Shown: positions 15,772 through 24,188, counted from the first letter of the stretch. The stretch is 64,000 bases of DNA from an uncultured bacterium (GCA_949300025.1 CASGCS010000020.1:1-64000); one strand, 5' to 3'. Numbers and translations: made by a program. The notes: generated from the letters alone by a model not told the origin.

Positions 15772-16009
15772 AAGTAAACGACCTGTAAAGGTAGTATTGC
15801 TTTTATGCAATTTATATAAGATTGATTCATATTTAAGTATAGATATTGGAATGCTTTGTCCTATTGACCGATATTGTCACGGAATAGAGGCCATATTTGT
15901 TCACGAGAGTTTGCATATGTACTTTTCCAAAGAGAGAGCAAGAAAATACTTTACTATTGCCTGTGGCCAGGAATGGATAAGCGGTGATGTGTTCGATGAT
16001 TATTGTTGA
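15749..16009 (+). CDS. doubtful small hypothetical protein
   Basis: 86 residues from ATG 15749, overlapping the methylase end by 23 bp in another frame. The latter part (FVHESLHMYFSKERARKYF, then ACGQEWISGDVFDDYC) looks like a structured protein sequence, but I recognise no family and the first 25 residues are simply the alternative reading of the methylase tail. It could be a remnant of a larger gene. Confidence 0.3.
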   Translation: MEKNCRFKSKRPVKVVLLLCNLYKIDSYLSIDIGMLCPIDRYCHGIEAIFVHESLHMYFSKERARKYFTIACGQEWISGDVFDDYC

Positions 16010-16055
16010 ATGTCCAGAAGACGGATTACATTTTTACAGGAGGTGTTAAATAATT

Positions 16056-17036
16056 ATGAAACTACCTGAATATAAATCTTTAGAAGAAAAGGCGCCGTTA
16101 TTTTCTCATATAAAAATAGATACAAAAGATGTATTAGATTTTCATCTTGAGAAATTACTGGAATTTAGTCCGAACTGCATTTTCAGAGGAGTCAATGAAG
16201 CGAAGTATAAGCTTTACACGTCTGTTCAGCGCAGTTGGATTTGCAACGGTCTGGGCCGCCACTCCACAATAAATCTTATGGTAGATTCCATGATTACGAA
16301 TCTACGTAACAATGTCACCCTTACAGAGTATTACAAGTCTTTGAATATTATACCGACAGATTTGTTGTATTTAGGCTTGTTGCAGCATTATTCCGCGCCA
16401 ACCCCATTAATAGATTTTACCTATGACTACAAAACTGCACTGTATTTTGCAACTAAAGGACTGTCAGCAGGATGTTCAGATAGTGAAATAGGTGACTATT
16501 TTTCTCTATACTATATTGATACTGATAAATACGGAAATCAACTTGTAAAAATGGATGAGTTTCTAAACAATGAGTTAGATGTCGGTGCTGCTATGTATGA
16601 AGATCTTATCTCAAAATGTCCTGGAGCTTATGTGGATAAACAGTCGCTTGATGATATGGATATTTATACGAGATGGATAAAAAGATATCCTTTTTATGAT
16701 GACGGATTGTGTACTATCAAAATGATGTTTATAGATAATCCCTTTAAATTCAAGGGATTTACTGCTCCTTATACACATGAGAGTTTATATTGGTCAAATC
16801 TCAATATAATTGCACAGAAAGGATGTTTTATTCTATATAACAATGACTGTGTGCCAATGGAAGAATATATCGGCCAATCTGCCTGCCTGCCGAAGATATG
16901 GTGTATTAATATTCATAAATCTTTAGCGGAATACGTACAGGAACATTATCTGCAAGGTCTATCGGAATCTTTATTGTTCCCGGACATCAACCATCTTGCA
17001 AAAGATGCTTATAAAGATTTCCTGAAAAATCTGTAA
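16056..17036 (+). CDS. FRG-domain protein
   Basis: 326 residues. The FRG core is seen as CIFRGVNEAKYKLYTSVQRSW (around residues 47-67), followed by LLQHYSAPTPLIDFTYDYKTALYFAT (about 109-134), which matches the second conserved block of FRG proteins (LQHYG-PT-LLDWT-S---ALYFA). FRG proteins often accompany defence genes and have been proposed to be toxins or effectors; the biochemical activity is not established. It is downstream of the DpnII operon with its own 280-bp interval and precedes a decayed region. Confidence 0.8.
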   Translation: MKLPEYKSLEEKAPLFSHIKIDTKDVLDFHLEKLLEFSPNCIFRGVNEAKYKLYTSVQRSWICNGLGRHSTINLMVDSMITNLRNNVTLTEYYKSLNIIPTDLLYLGLLQHYSAPTPLIDFTYDYKTALYFATKGLSAGCSDSEIGDYFSLYYIDTDKYGNQLVKMDEFLNNELDVGAAMYEDLISKCPGAYVDKQSLDDMDIYTRWIKRYPFYDDGLCTIKMMFIDNPFKFKGFTAPYTHESLYWSNLNIIAQKGCFILYNNDCVPMEEYIGQSACLPKIWCINIHKSLAEYVQEHYLQGLSESLLFPDINHLAKDAYKDFLKNL

Positions 17037-17077
17037 GATACAGCCTCACTATATAAACTGATATTTAATTAATACAC

Positions 17078-17560
17078 ATGAGGACATTAGTACAAGAAAA
17101 GCAAAGAACCGTAGAACATCTTGTTGAGTTAAAGCGAACCGGCAAATTAATTGAATTGGAAACCACCGGGAATACTTAAAGCAGATTGGAACTCCTTGCC
17201 ATAAAATGACAACAAACGCCTAAAAAGTTCTACTCTATTATCTATCATGATGTCAATGTTGATTCTCCTGAAAAAATACAGGAAAGAGTCAAAGAAGCTT
17301 TGAAAATATATTTTGAGATTGGTAGTTTCCTATATTTCTGCAGAGAATTGGAAGAGAATAAGATGATAGCAATTCAGATAATCTCTTTATAAGAAGATGG
17401 GCTTGTAAAATACTGTATAATAAAGATTTATATAAATACGATGAAATAGTCGATGTGTTCAAGTCAAATAATGCATCAGAAAAGTTTATATGTATCTGAC
17501 AGATGGAATTGAGAAATGGAGGGTCAAGGATTATGTGCAATGGAAGAATAGTCTCATTGG
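17078..17560 (+). pseudogene. decayed gene remnants
   Basis: Short in-frame pieces such as KFYSIIYHDVNVDSPEKIQE and FEIGSFLYFCRELEENKM, then after a stop RRWACKILYNKDLYKYDEIV, are spread over several frames with stops between them. They look like one former gene broken by frameshifts and stop codons. Family not recognised. The minus-strand open frame here (17289-17540) is a shadow. Confidence 0.4.
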
Positions 17561-17619
17561 GCTGCTCGTCTGAAGGATAGAATTATGATGTGCATAGGTG
17601 TCTAAATTTTCAGGTTGTC

Positions 17620-17638
17620 TGGGAACAATTTGGGAACA
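17620..17638 (+). repeat. 8-3-8 direct repeat next to attachment junction (A-type)
   Basis: TGGGAACA-ATT-TGGGAACA lies 13 bp upstream of a hairpin and then a tRNA-Leu 3'-end copy. The same layout, with TGCGGACA as the 8-mer, is at 30385-30403 beside the real tRNA. Probably a recombinase or excisionase arm site. Confidence 0.5.
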
Positions 17639-17651
17639 TTTGAATAAATGC

Positions 17652-17692
17652 AAAAGAGGTAATTATTTGAAAATCAAATAACTGCCTCTTTT
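17652..17692. terminator. hairpin at the attachment junction
   Basis: AAAAGAGG at 17652-17659 pairs with CCTCTTTT at 17685-17692, with inner pairing of ATTTGA and TCAAAT. It ends directly at the tRNA-like copy, as the hairpin at 30419-30459 does. Confidence 0.55.
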
Positions 17693-17693
17693 C

Positions 17694-17710
17694 GTAGTAC
17701 CCGGAGCCGG
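17694..17710. other. attachment site: copy of tRNA-Leu 3' end (attL-like)
   Basis: GTAGTACCCGGAGCCGG matches 30462-30478 at the 3' end of tRNA-Leu at 16 of 17 bases, same orientation. It defines the left end of the 12.8-kb integrative element. Confidence 0.6.
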
Positions 17711-17831
17711 TTTTGAATTGTCAAAATATGGTCAATTCTTTCCGAAAGGACTTGATTTATAATTATCTATATATCAATTTATTAAATTGATTTTATTAGA
17801 TTGTGTTTGGATATGATTTTTGTAGTTTTGA

Positions 17832-17856
17832 AAAAATGCGGACAAATTGCGGACAC
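17832..17856 (+). repeat. 25-bp repeat near element left end
   Basis: Identical over 25 bp to 30382-30406. It contains TGCGGACA-AAT-TGCGGACA. It lies just upstream of the integrase promoter and is a candidate integrase arm-binding site. Confidence 0.6.
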
Positions 17857-17885
17857 AAAAATTTGTTTGTTCTTATGAATTCCCA

Positions 17886-17893
17886 TACCTTTG
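17886..17893 (+). promoter_or_regulatory. integrase promoter -7 box
   Basis: TACCTTTG, with TTTG at 17863-17866 spaced 19 bp upstream. The ATG at 17914 follows by 20 bp, which rules out the in-frame starts at 17803 and 17875. Confidence 0.6.
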
Positions 17894-17913
17894 GAACAGG
17901 AAAAATTCATATT

Positions 17914-19314
17914 ATGGCTCAGACGAACTATTATATCGGAAAGATGACCAACAGTGCAGGAGAATCGGAAATAAATCTCAGGCTTTATGTCTCGCGAGAC
18001 ATAAGATTGCGAATTGGTTCTGGTATTTGGATTGACAGAAAGCGGTGGGGAAAGAAGAATGATATCAATATTCCTTTGATTCAAGGAGAAGAACGAGATT
18101 TTCTCCTCGACAAACGAAGCCGCCTAAAAGCATTGACAGACTTGTTGGAGCATGAAATCAATACATCTGCAGACAAGTCCACGATAACAAGGGAATATCT
18201 GGAGGGTATCGTCAGGCGATTCCACAAGCCCACCAAAGCAAGAAAGGAGCATGAAAAAACATTCTTTGACATAATAGAGGTGTACTTGACCGCTCATAAA
18301 CTGTCTGAGAACAGGATAAAGAATTTCCGTGTGCTTGTCCGCTGTCTGCATAGGTTTGAATTGTATAAAAGGAAAGTGGACACGAAGGGATTTAAACTTT
18401 CATTTTCGGGACTGACTCCGGAAGTGTTGCGTCAAATAGAAGATTTTCTGTTGGATGAGAATTCTATATTCCTGCAATATCCTGACATATACGAACAATA
18501 TCCCTATTCGACAAGAACTTCGGCCAAGACTCCGACCCGCAAGCGTCCACCTGTGCTTGATGTTGATGGCAATGAGAAGCCTAAAGGTATGCCAAAACAA
18601 AGGGGACAGAATACTGTGTCTGACCTTATGACTCGTTTCAGGGCATTTATTCTGTGGGCTGTAGATAATGGATATACTGCCAATAATCCGTTCAAGAATT
18701 TTACAATTTCTGAAATTGTTTATGGGACACCGATATATATTTCCAATGAAGAGCGCAAACAGTTGTTGGAAACTGATCTTTCGGCTGACAGGGAAATCGA
18801 GACCCAGAGAGACATTTTTGTTTTCCAATGTTTGGTCGGGTGTCATGTCGGGGATTACTTTAAGATGACCTATAGCAATATAGTTGATGGCGCGGTAGAG
18901 TACATTCAGCACAAGACAAAAGAGGATAGGCCGGTAACGGTCCGGGTTCCGTTGAATGAAACTGCGCTTGCTTTGATAGAAAAATACAGGGATCCGGGAA
19001 GGGAGAGCCTGTTCCCATTTTCTACAGAGCAACATTATAACCGTAAAATCAAGGAGGCTTTCAGGATTTCAGGCTTGGACAGAATTGTAACTGTCCTTGA
19101 TCAGAGAACCAGACAGGAAGTACACAAGCCGTTGTACGAACTGGCATCTTCGCATATGGCACGCAGAACATTCATCGGAAATATCTATAAACGGGTTAAA
19201 GACCCGAACATGGTTGCGGCTTTAAGCGGACACAAGGAAGGCAGTAAAGCCTTTGCCCGCTATAGAACAATTGACGATGATATGAAAAAAGAGATGATAG
19301 GATATTTGGAGTAA
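17914..19314 (+). CDS. tyrosine recombinase/integrase
   Basis: 466 residues. A SAM-like N-terminal arm and core-binding domain (about 1-290) is followed by a catalytic domain. QCLVGCHVGDYFKM (about 305-318) occupies the place of the TGLR-SEL block, so the first catalytic Arg is His. The beta2-3 Lys is in HKTKED, SSHMARRTF gives the H-xx-R pair, LSGHKEG the second His, and RYRTID the nucleophilic Tyr. Length and layout match Bacteroidales integrases of conjugative and mobilisable elements. The CAT codon could arise from CGT by one change, so the enzyme may have lost activity. It lies next to the attL-like junction, far from the tRNA. Confidence 0.85.
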   Translation: MAQTNYYIGKMTNSAGESEINLRLYVSRDIRLRIGSGIWIDRKRWGKKNDINIPLIQGEERDFLLDKRSRLKALTDLLEHEINTSADKSTITREYLEGIVRRFHKPTKARKEHEKTFFDIIEVYLTAHKLSENRIKNFRVLVRCLHRFELYKRKVDTKGFKLSFSGLTPEVLRQIEDFLLDENSIFLQYPDIYEQYPYSTRTSAKTPTRKRPPVLDVDGNEKPKGMPKQRGQNTVSDLMTRFRAFILWAVDNGYTANNPFKNFTISEIVYGTPIYISNEERKQLLETDLSADREIETQRDIFVFQCLVGCHVGDYFKMTYSNIVDGAVEYIQHKTKEDRPVTVRVPLNETALALIEKYRDPGRESLFPFSTEQHYNRKIKEAFRISGLDRIVTVLDQRTRQEVHKPLYELASSHMARRTFIGNIYKRVKDPNMVAALSGHKEGSKAFARYRTIDDDMKKEMIGYLE

Positions 19315-19353
19315 GCCTTTATTATCATGATTGGAATGGAACTTAAAATGAAT

Positions 19354-19361
19354 TACATTTG
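19354..19361 (+). promoter_or_regulatory. -7 box for the Schlafen/AlbA_2 ATPase gene
   Basis: TACATTTG matches TAnnTTTG, 74 bp before ATG 19436. Confidence 0.4.
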
Positions 19362-19411
19362 TACTTAACCAGAAAACCTCAGTTTTTTATATATAATTGA
19401 TAATTAAAGGG

Positions 19412-19431
19412 TTTTTACTTAATTGGGAAAA
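19412..19431 (+). repeat. 20-bp direct repeat, left copy
   Basis: TTTTTACTTAATTGGGAAAA, matched at 19 of 20 bases by 20949-20968. The pair brackets the Schlafen/AlbA_2 ATPase gene. Confidence 0.55.
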
Positions 19432-19435
19432 CGAC

Positions 19436-20896
19436 ATGACGAAATTATGGATAAAAAGGGCAGTGGAATATTTGAAACAATCTCTGTCTCCAATCCCTCA
19501 CGAGCTGAATGAAATAGACTGGAAGGAAAACCTGTCCCCGGATAATAGAAGATTGTGCAATCATCTTTCTGCTTTTTCAAATTATCCGGGAGGTGGATTC
19601 CTTGTTTTTGGAATAGAAGATACTACTGCTGAGTTAAAAGGCATAACGAAGGAGAACGCTGAAGAAATCGTCCTGAAATTGAGTAATCTTAGTCGTGATT
19701 CATTAAATCCTGCTGTCAGCATTGATCATTCAATAGAAGAATATGACGGATTCCCGTTATTGTTTATTTATATTAAAGAGAGTGCCGTCAAACCTGTTTC
19801 CAGTTCAAGATCCATTGAGGATGCATATATTCGAAGTGGGGGAACAACAAGGAAGGCGTCACGTCAGGAATTGGGATTTCTTATGCTAAACAGCAAGACA
19901 CCTCATTATGAAGAACTATATGCCAGTACATTGAAAACTTCAGCGGAAGTATTTGATTTATTGGATTTCCGGAGTATTTTCAAATTGTTAGGAAAACCAA
20001 CGCCTCAAACATCAGAAGAAATACTGCGTTGGATGGAAGAAGAGAAAATGATAAAACGAATAGAAGATGACGGGTATTATATTTTGAATTTCGGGGCCTT
20101 ATCAAGTGCTTATAATTTGAATCAATTCGATGACCTTTCCCGTAAAAGTGTTCGTGTTATCAAATATAAGGGGGTTACTAAGAGAGAGACGGAAAAGGAA
20201 CAGATTGATGTAAAAGGTTATGCAATTGGTTATGAAGGTCTTATCAATTATATCAACGCATTGTTGCCAAGTAGTGAAATTATCAAGAATGCTCTTAGAA
20301 GTGAAGCTACCATATACCCTGAGATTGCATTAAGAGAGTTGATAGCCAATGCATTGATCCATCAGGATTTTACTGTCAGAGGTGCTGGCCCTATGATAGA
20401 GATATTCGATGATCGGATAGAGATTTCCAATCCTGGAAAACTTTTGCCGTCTAAAAGGATTGAGCGCTTGATCCGAACAACACCGGAATCCAGAAATGAG
20501 ATTTTAGCTTCAGCTTTTCGAAGATATGGAATTTGCGAAGAACGAGGCTCTGGATTTGAAAAGGCGGTTTCTGCAATAGAATTATATGGATTGCCCCCAT
20601 TAAAATTTGAAGAGTTGGAAAATTCCTTTCGAGTGACAATGTATAGTCCTAAACCATTTGCTAAATTAACTCTTCAGGAAAGAGTAGAAGCATGTTATCA
20701 GCACAGTATAATTCAATATTATTCAGTGGGAGGAATGACAAATGCAAGTCTTCGTGAGCGATTTAAAATGAGCGAGCGACAAAGGCCGCAGATTTCATTG
20801 GTTATAAAGGAAGCTTTAGCGCAGCACGTGATTAAGCCCAAAGACCCTAATAATACATCAATGAAATTTGCAGAATACATTCCTTTTTGGGGATAG
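19436..20896 (+). CDS. Schlafen/AlbA_2-type ATP-binding regulator
   Basis: 486 residues from ATG 19436. The AlbA_2 (Schlafen) domain covers about 15-125: EIDWKENLSPDN, SAFSNYPGGGFLVFGIED and a PVSSSRSIEDAYIRSGGTTRKAS end. A GHKL-type ATPase region (HATPase_c_4) covers about 285-400, with ALRELIANALIHQDF, EIFDDRIEISNPGKL and RRYGICEERGSGFEKAV. A C-terminal winged helix follows (about 415-486). Such proteins are common passengers of mobile elements; some act as regulators or defence effectors. A 20-bp direct repeat flanks the gene, suggesting it was acquired as a cassette. Confidence 0.85.
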   Translation: MTKLWIKRAVEYLKQSLSPIPHELNEIDWKENLSPDNRRLCNHLSAFSNYPGGGFLVFGIEDTTAELKGITKENAEEIVLKLSNLSRDSLNPAVSIDHSIEEYDGFPLLFIYIKESAVKPVSSSRSIEDAYIRSGGTTRKASRQELGFLMLNSKTPHYEELYASTLKTSAEVFDLLDFRSIFKLLGKPTPQTSEEILRWMEEEKMIKRIEDDGYYILNFGALSSAYNLNQFDDLSRKSVRVIKYKGVTKRETEKEQIDVKGYAIGYEGLINYINALLPSSEIIKNALRSEATIYPEIALRELIANALIHQDFTVRGAGPMIEIFDDRIEISNPGKLLPSKRIERLIRTTPESRNEILASAFRRYGICEERGSGFEKAVSAIELYGLPPLKFEELENSFRVTMYSPKPFAKLTLQERVEACYQHSIIQYYSVGGMTNASLRERFKMSERQRPQISLVIKEALAQHVIKPKDPNNTSMKFAEYIPFWG

Positions 20897-20948
20897 TTTA
20901 CTTTACTTATTAAAAGCAAACAAATCTAATCCATTGATGGTCAAATAT

Positions 20949-20968
20949 TTTTTACTTAATTGAGAAAA
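20949..20968 (+). repeat. 20-bp direct repeat, right copy
   Basis: TTTTTACTTAATTGAGAAAA, one mismatch from 19412-19431. It is 14 bp before the next gene. Confidence 0.55.
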
Positions 20969-20982
20969 TGCAGCAATATTAA

Positions 20983-21693
20983 ATGAATCCCCGAAACAAT
21001 CATAGTTACATCATTTTACTGGCGATAGTGGTGGTTGTCGGTCTTCTGATTGCAATGCTGGCCAGATTGGCGATATTGGCCAAAGGTGCAGATGTCGGGA
21101 CTGCAAATCTGGTATTCTTGATTGTACTTGGGATCTGTGCGATATTCTATCTGGTCGTGCTGACAATATCTTCCGGTGTGATAGATATTGTCTTTCGCAA
21201 GCACGCTTTCGGAAGAAGACGAAGACAGAGTGCTGATGTCAAGGTTGTGCCAAATGAGCCGAATATTATAGAAATCAACCGGATAAAACAGGAGGCCGAC
21301 AGGAAATATTTTGACATCCAAAAAGAAAAACTGAATCTATTTATCCATTATACACAGAATGCGCTCGGGCCTTATATTACAGTGGTGGAACTTTCAGAAC
21401 TTGTCCATTATGTAGAGTGCTATGCCTGGCAGCAACCACTTCCGGATGATTTGCATCCAGTCAAACCAGAAAGGCTGAAAAATGCAGATCTTTTTCATTT
21501 CGGATGGAATATGGCCAATTATTACGGACAACCGAAGCAGGAGGTCGTTCCGTGGTTGAAATCCGTATTTGTGCAGCTTGCCGAATTGGAGGATTCCTAC
21601 ATAAAAGGGAAACTTTATGACGGACAGACAACGAGGTATATTATCCCTAATATAGAAGACTTGGAAGCATATATGTCGGAACAAAAAGGTTGA
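20983..21693 (+). CDS. membrane protein of the mobilisable element
   Basis: 236 residues. Two hydrophobic segments (about 8-30 and 40-64) are followed by a basic stretch GRRRRQ and a cytoplasmic domain of about 160 residues. I recognise no catalytic motif. It lies between the integrase/ATPase pair and the excisionase-like gene, a position often held by conserved hypothetical genes of Bacteroides mobilisable elements. A terminator hairpin follows. Confidence 0.65.
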   Translation: MNPRNNHSYIILLAIVVVVGLLIAMLARLAILAKGADVGTANLVFLIVLGICAIFYLVVLTISSGVIDIVFRKHAFGRRRRQSADVKVVPNEPNIIEINRIKQEADRKYFDIQKEKLNLFIHYTQNALGPYITVVELSELVHYVECYAWQQPLPDDLHPVKPERLKNADLFHFGWNMANYYGQPKQEVVPWLKSVFVQLAELEDSYIKGKLYDGQTTRYIIPNIEDLEAYMSEQKG

Positions 21694-21718
21694 CGAATAT
21701 CCTGAACAAGAGATTTCC

Positions 21719-21772
21719 AGGAGATTTCAAAGAGATTGTAAGTGTTTTTGCTCTCTGTGAAATCTCCTTTTT
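21719..21772 (+). terminator. long hairpin terminator
   Basis: Arms AGGAGATTTCA and TGAAATCTCCT are perfectly complementary, extended inward by AGAG/CTCT, and followed by TTTTTC. Confidence 0.7.
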
Positions 21773-21824
21773 CATTTGCTCCCGGTTCCGATTGTACGGA
21801 ACTGTCAGATTAATGTAAAACCAA

Positions 21825-22142
21825 ATGAAATCGATTATGAATTTACCGGAATTATTGAAATCGGGAACAAATGTCAGTGTTATGGTTACACTTGATGATT
21901 TGAGAATTATCCTCAAAGAAGCGACTGCTGCTGCCATACCTGTGGGACAGGGAAATCCAGCAAATGACTATATGTCGCGTAAAGAAGTACTTGCTCTTCT
22001 CGGGATAGATTCTTCTACGCTCTGGTGTTGGGAGAAAACAGGATACATAAAGTCTTTCCCATTCGGAGGACGGAAACGCTATCGCAGAGAAGATGTAGAA
22101 GCAATACGCACAGGCAGAAAAGGAGGTCGCCATGAACGCTGA
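21825..22142 (+). CDS. excisionase-like helix-turn-helix protein
   Basis: 105 residues; ATG at 21837 is an alternative start. The C-terminal half is a MerR/HTH_17-type domain: YMSRKEVLALLGIDSSTLWC, a wing with FPFGGRKRYRREDVEA. This is the usual first regulator and likely recombination directionality factor of Bacteroides mobilisable elements. It overlaps the following remnant by 11 bp. Confidence 0.8.
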   Translation: MKSIMNLPELLKSGTNVSVMVTLDDLRIILKEATAAAIPVGQGNPANDYMSRKEVLALLGIDSSTLWCWEKTGYIKSFPFGGRKRYRREDVEAIRTGRKGGRHER

Positions 22143-22341
22143 CCAGAAAAATGAAAGTCCATATCTTACAAAAAAGGGAAATATGGAACAGACGAACCAA
22201 CTGATCTCGACAGCCGAGGCTGCGAAATTCCTCGGTATCAAAGTGATCCACCTTCACAGGCGGAACTCGGCCAGCAGGCACAGAAGGATATCATCAACCG
22301 TCCTAAACGGTAGGTCATGGCAGGCATATTCGACTATATAA
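22132..22341 (+). pseudogene. truncated second excisionase-like gene
   Basis: The start of an HTH_17 domain, LISTAEAAKFLGIK, is intact, but the sequence then leaves the family at about 22240. In another frame the DNA from there reads PPSQAELGQQAQKDIINRPKR and stops at 22312, like the tail of a different gene. A deletion has fused the two. A potential internal start is ATG 22183. Confidence 0.55.
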
Positions 22342-23057
22342 ACCGATTTTGGGCGGAAGCGGAACGCAGCCCGTTCAACCCTACGGAGACTGCACTCTAC
22401 CACTATCTGCTGTATGAGGCAAACCGCCTCCGATGGAATATGCCGTTTGCCTGTCATACCGCCATCCTCTGCGTGCGGCTCTCGACCACCAAGCAGAACA
22501 TCAGCAAGGCACGCCAACATCTCAAGGAACGTGGACTGATAGAGTTTCAGGCAGGTGCTGGAATCCGCACCCCGGCACTCTATTCGTTGTCCCTGCAATC
22601 ACCCCCGCAGTTGCCGCAGCAGGTTACGCCACAGTTGTCCCGTGTGTTGACCGTACAGTTGACCCATTCCAATATAGAAGATAAAGATAAAAACAAAGAC
22701 AAGAATATTATCAACTCTCAACCCGCACGGGATGACAGTTATAAGTCTTTGGAAGAACTTGAATCAATCCTGCTTGCTGATACGGCGTGGCAGGAGCAAA
22801 TAACCGGATTGCTGGCGAAAAGAGAAAACAGCACGGTCAATACAGACCAACTGTGCAGGTATATCCGGGACTTCTTCGACGAGCAGAAGATTGGAGGAAA
22901 AGGGCAACGGGACGAAAGTGACTGCCGGAGCCATTTCTACCACTGGATTGTCAAACAATTAAAATCAAACCGGTATGGAACAAAACGGAAATCCGCAGCT
23001 TATTCAGGCACTGATGTCACGGCTGTCTCAGCCGGGGACTATGAAGGAGCGTTTTAG
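22317..23057 (+). CDS. winged-helix replication-initiation-like protein
   Basis: 246 residues. Residues 1-90 form a helix-turn-helix resembling phage DnaD/replisome organisers (FDYINRFWAEAERSPFNPTE, ATALYHYLLYEANR-type helix, STTKQNISKARQHLKERGLI). A charged linker with DKDKNKDKN follows, then a C-terminal domain with FFDEQKIGGKG and CRSHFYHWI, typical of DUF7833-like proteins in Bacteroidales elements. Its last 83 bp overlap the DnaC-like gene in another frame. Confidence 0.7.
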   Translation: MAGIFDYINRFWAEAERSPFNPTETALYHYLLYEANRLRWNMPFACHTAILCVRLSTTKQNISKARQHLKERGLIEFQAGAGIRTPALYSLSLQSPPQLPQQVTPQLSRVLTVQLTHSNIEDKDKNKDKNIINSQPARDDSYKSLEELESILLADTAWQEQITGLLAKRENSTVNTDQLCRYIRDFFDEQKIGGKGQRDESDCRSHFYHWIVKQLKSNRYGTKRKSAAYSGTDVTAVSAGDYEGAF

Positions 23058-23637
23058 ACTGCCATTCGATGAAGATACGGCAGCCGCCCTGCTCCGTAGT
23101 GCCATAGAGGGCGAAGTATGCCGTTTCGGAGGGACATTCCTTTGTACCGATGCGGTGGATGCACAGGTCAGGAACCTTGCCGTGACCCTGACTTCCGGAA
23201 GGAGGTGCGGTGTGATGCTGTGCGGTTTGTGCGGCAACGGCAAGACTACCGTGATGAGGGCGTTCCAACGCCTGCTCAATGTGGTCAGGATTCCGGACAA
23301 CTTCCACAGAAATGTGTACGGGATGCCCATCGTGAATGCCATCCATATAGCCCATCTGTGCCGGAGCAATTATGATGAGTTCCTGCGGCTATGTGACCAT
23401 GAAATGCTCGGCATTGACGATATGGGCATTGAGCCGATGGAGGTGCAGGAGTTCGGCAACCTGCACAGGCCGCTGACCGACCTTCTGACGAGGCGTTACG
23501 AGAACCGGGGCTTTACATTCATCACCACTAATCTTGTACCGCAGCAGATACGCAAGCTTTATGGAGACCGAATTGCCGACAGGCTGAACGAGATGGTGGA
23601 CAAGATTGTATTCGATAACCCTTCATTCAGAAAATAA
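22975..23637 (+). CDS. DnaC-like helicase-loader ATPase
   Basis: 220 residues. Walker A is CGNGKTTVMRAF (about 84-95), with LCGLCGNGKT preceding; Walker B is LGIDDMGIEP (about 143-152). RFGGTF and TFITTNLVPQQIRKLYGDRIADRL (about 181-204) match sensor I and the arginine-finger region of DnaC/IstB. It probably loads the host replicative helicase on the element during replication after excision or transfer. The preceding gene is the matching initiation-type protein. Confidence 0.8.
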   Translation: MEQNGNPQLIQALMSRLSQPGTMKERFRLPFDEDTAAALLRSAIEGEVCRFGGTFLCTDAVDAQVRNLAVTLTSGRRCGVMLCGLCGNGKTTVMRAFQRLLNVVRIPDNFHRNVYGMPIVNAIHIAHLCRSNYDEFLRLCDHEMLGIDDMGIEPMEVQEFGNLHRPLTDLLTRRYENRGFTFITTNLVPQQIRKLYGDRIADRLNEMVDKIVFDNPSFRK

Positions 23638-23713
23638 TCCGATATGAACAGAAAAATGACAGCTATATATGCAGTAACGGTAATACCTTATCGGGCGTGT
23701 GCCGATGTTGGTA

Positions 23714-23785
23714 TGTGTCCGGGGAGCAAGTATAGGTTTTGTGTCCCACAAAACCGCCGGGTGCGCCAAAGAGCAGCCGGACACA
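23714..23785. other. candidate origin of transfer (nested inverted repeats)
   Basis: TGTGTCCGG (23714-23722) pairs with CCGGACACA (23777-23785). Inside it GGTTTTGTG (23735-23743) pairs with CACAAAACC (23747-23755) around a 3-nt loop. All arms are perfect. The site is directly upstream of the MobC-like and relaxase genes, where oriT of mobilisable elements usually sits. The nick site cannot be named. Confidence 0.55.
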
Positions 23786-23804
23786 CCGGAAAGGAGGAAA
23801 CAAC

Positions 23805-24188
23805 ATGAAACCCCGGACACAGGCAACGGTGGTCGGCAGCGGACAGCACAAAGGCGGTCGCCCGAAGCTCCCGTCTGCACAGAAACGGAACTGTCCCGTC
23901 AAGGTAAATTTCGACCGAAAGAACTATGGCCGCCTGCTGCTGATAAGCAAGGATGCGGGAAAATCACTCTCTGAAACCGTCTATGAACTGGCTGTAAACG
24001 GCTATGTCAAGGAACCCTTGTCGCAGGGTGTCGTGCATGCTCTCCGTGCCCTCGCCGGAATGGCTAACAACCTGAACCAATTGGCACACCTCGGTCATAT
24101 CCACGGCCCGATACATGTTGCGGAAGAGAACAGCCGGTTGTCCAAAGAGATAAGCGAAATGATTGTCAAATTGAATGAACAGTTATAA
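23805..24188 (+). CDS. MobC-like relaxosome accessory protein
   Basis: 127 residues from ATG 23805, preceded by AAAGGAGG. A basic N-terminus (GGRPKLPSAQKR) is followed by a ribbon-helix-helix-like segment (PVKVNFDRKNYGRLLLISKD) and LAGMANNLNQLAHLGH, the block shared by MobC proteins. It binds oriT and assists the relaxase. It is 3 bp before the relaxase gene. Confidence 0.85.
   Translation: MKPRTQATVVGSGQHKGGRPKLPSAQKRNCPVKVNFDRKNYGRLLLISKDAGKSLSETVYELAVNGYVKEPLSQGVVHALRALAGMANNLNQLAHLGHIHGPIHVAEENSRLSKEISEMIVKLNEQL

Noticed and set aside
17803..17913. Longer start for the integrase
   Set aside because: The -7 box TACCTTTG at 17886-17893 and the 25-bp repeat lie inside this stretch, so translation most likely starts at 17914.
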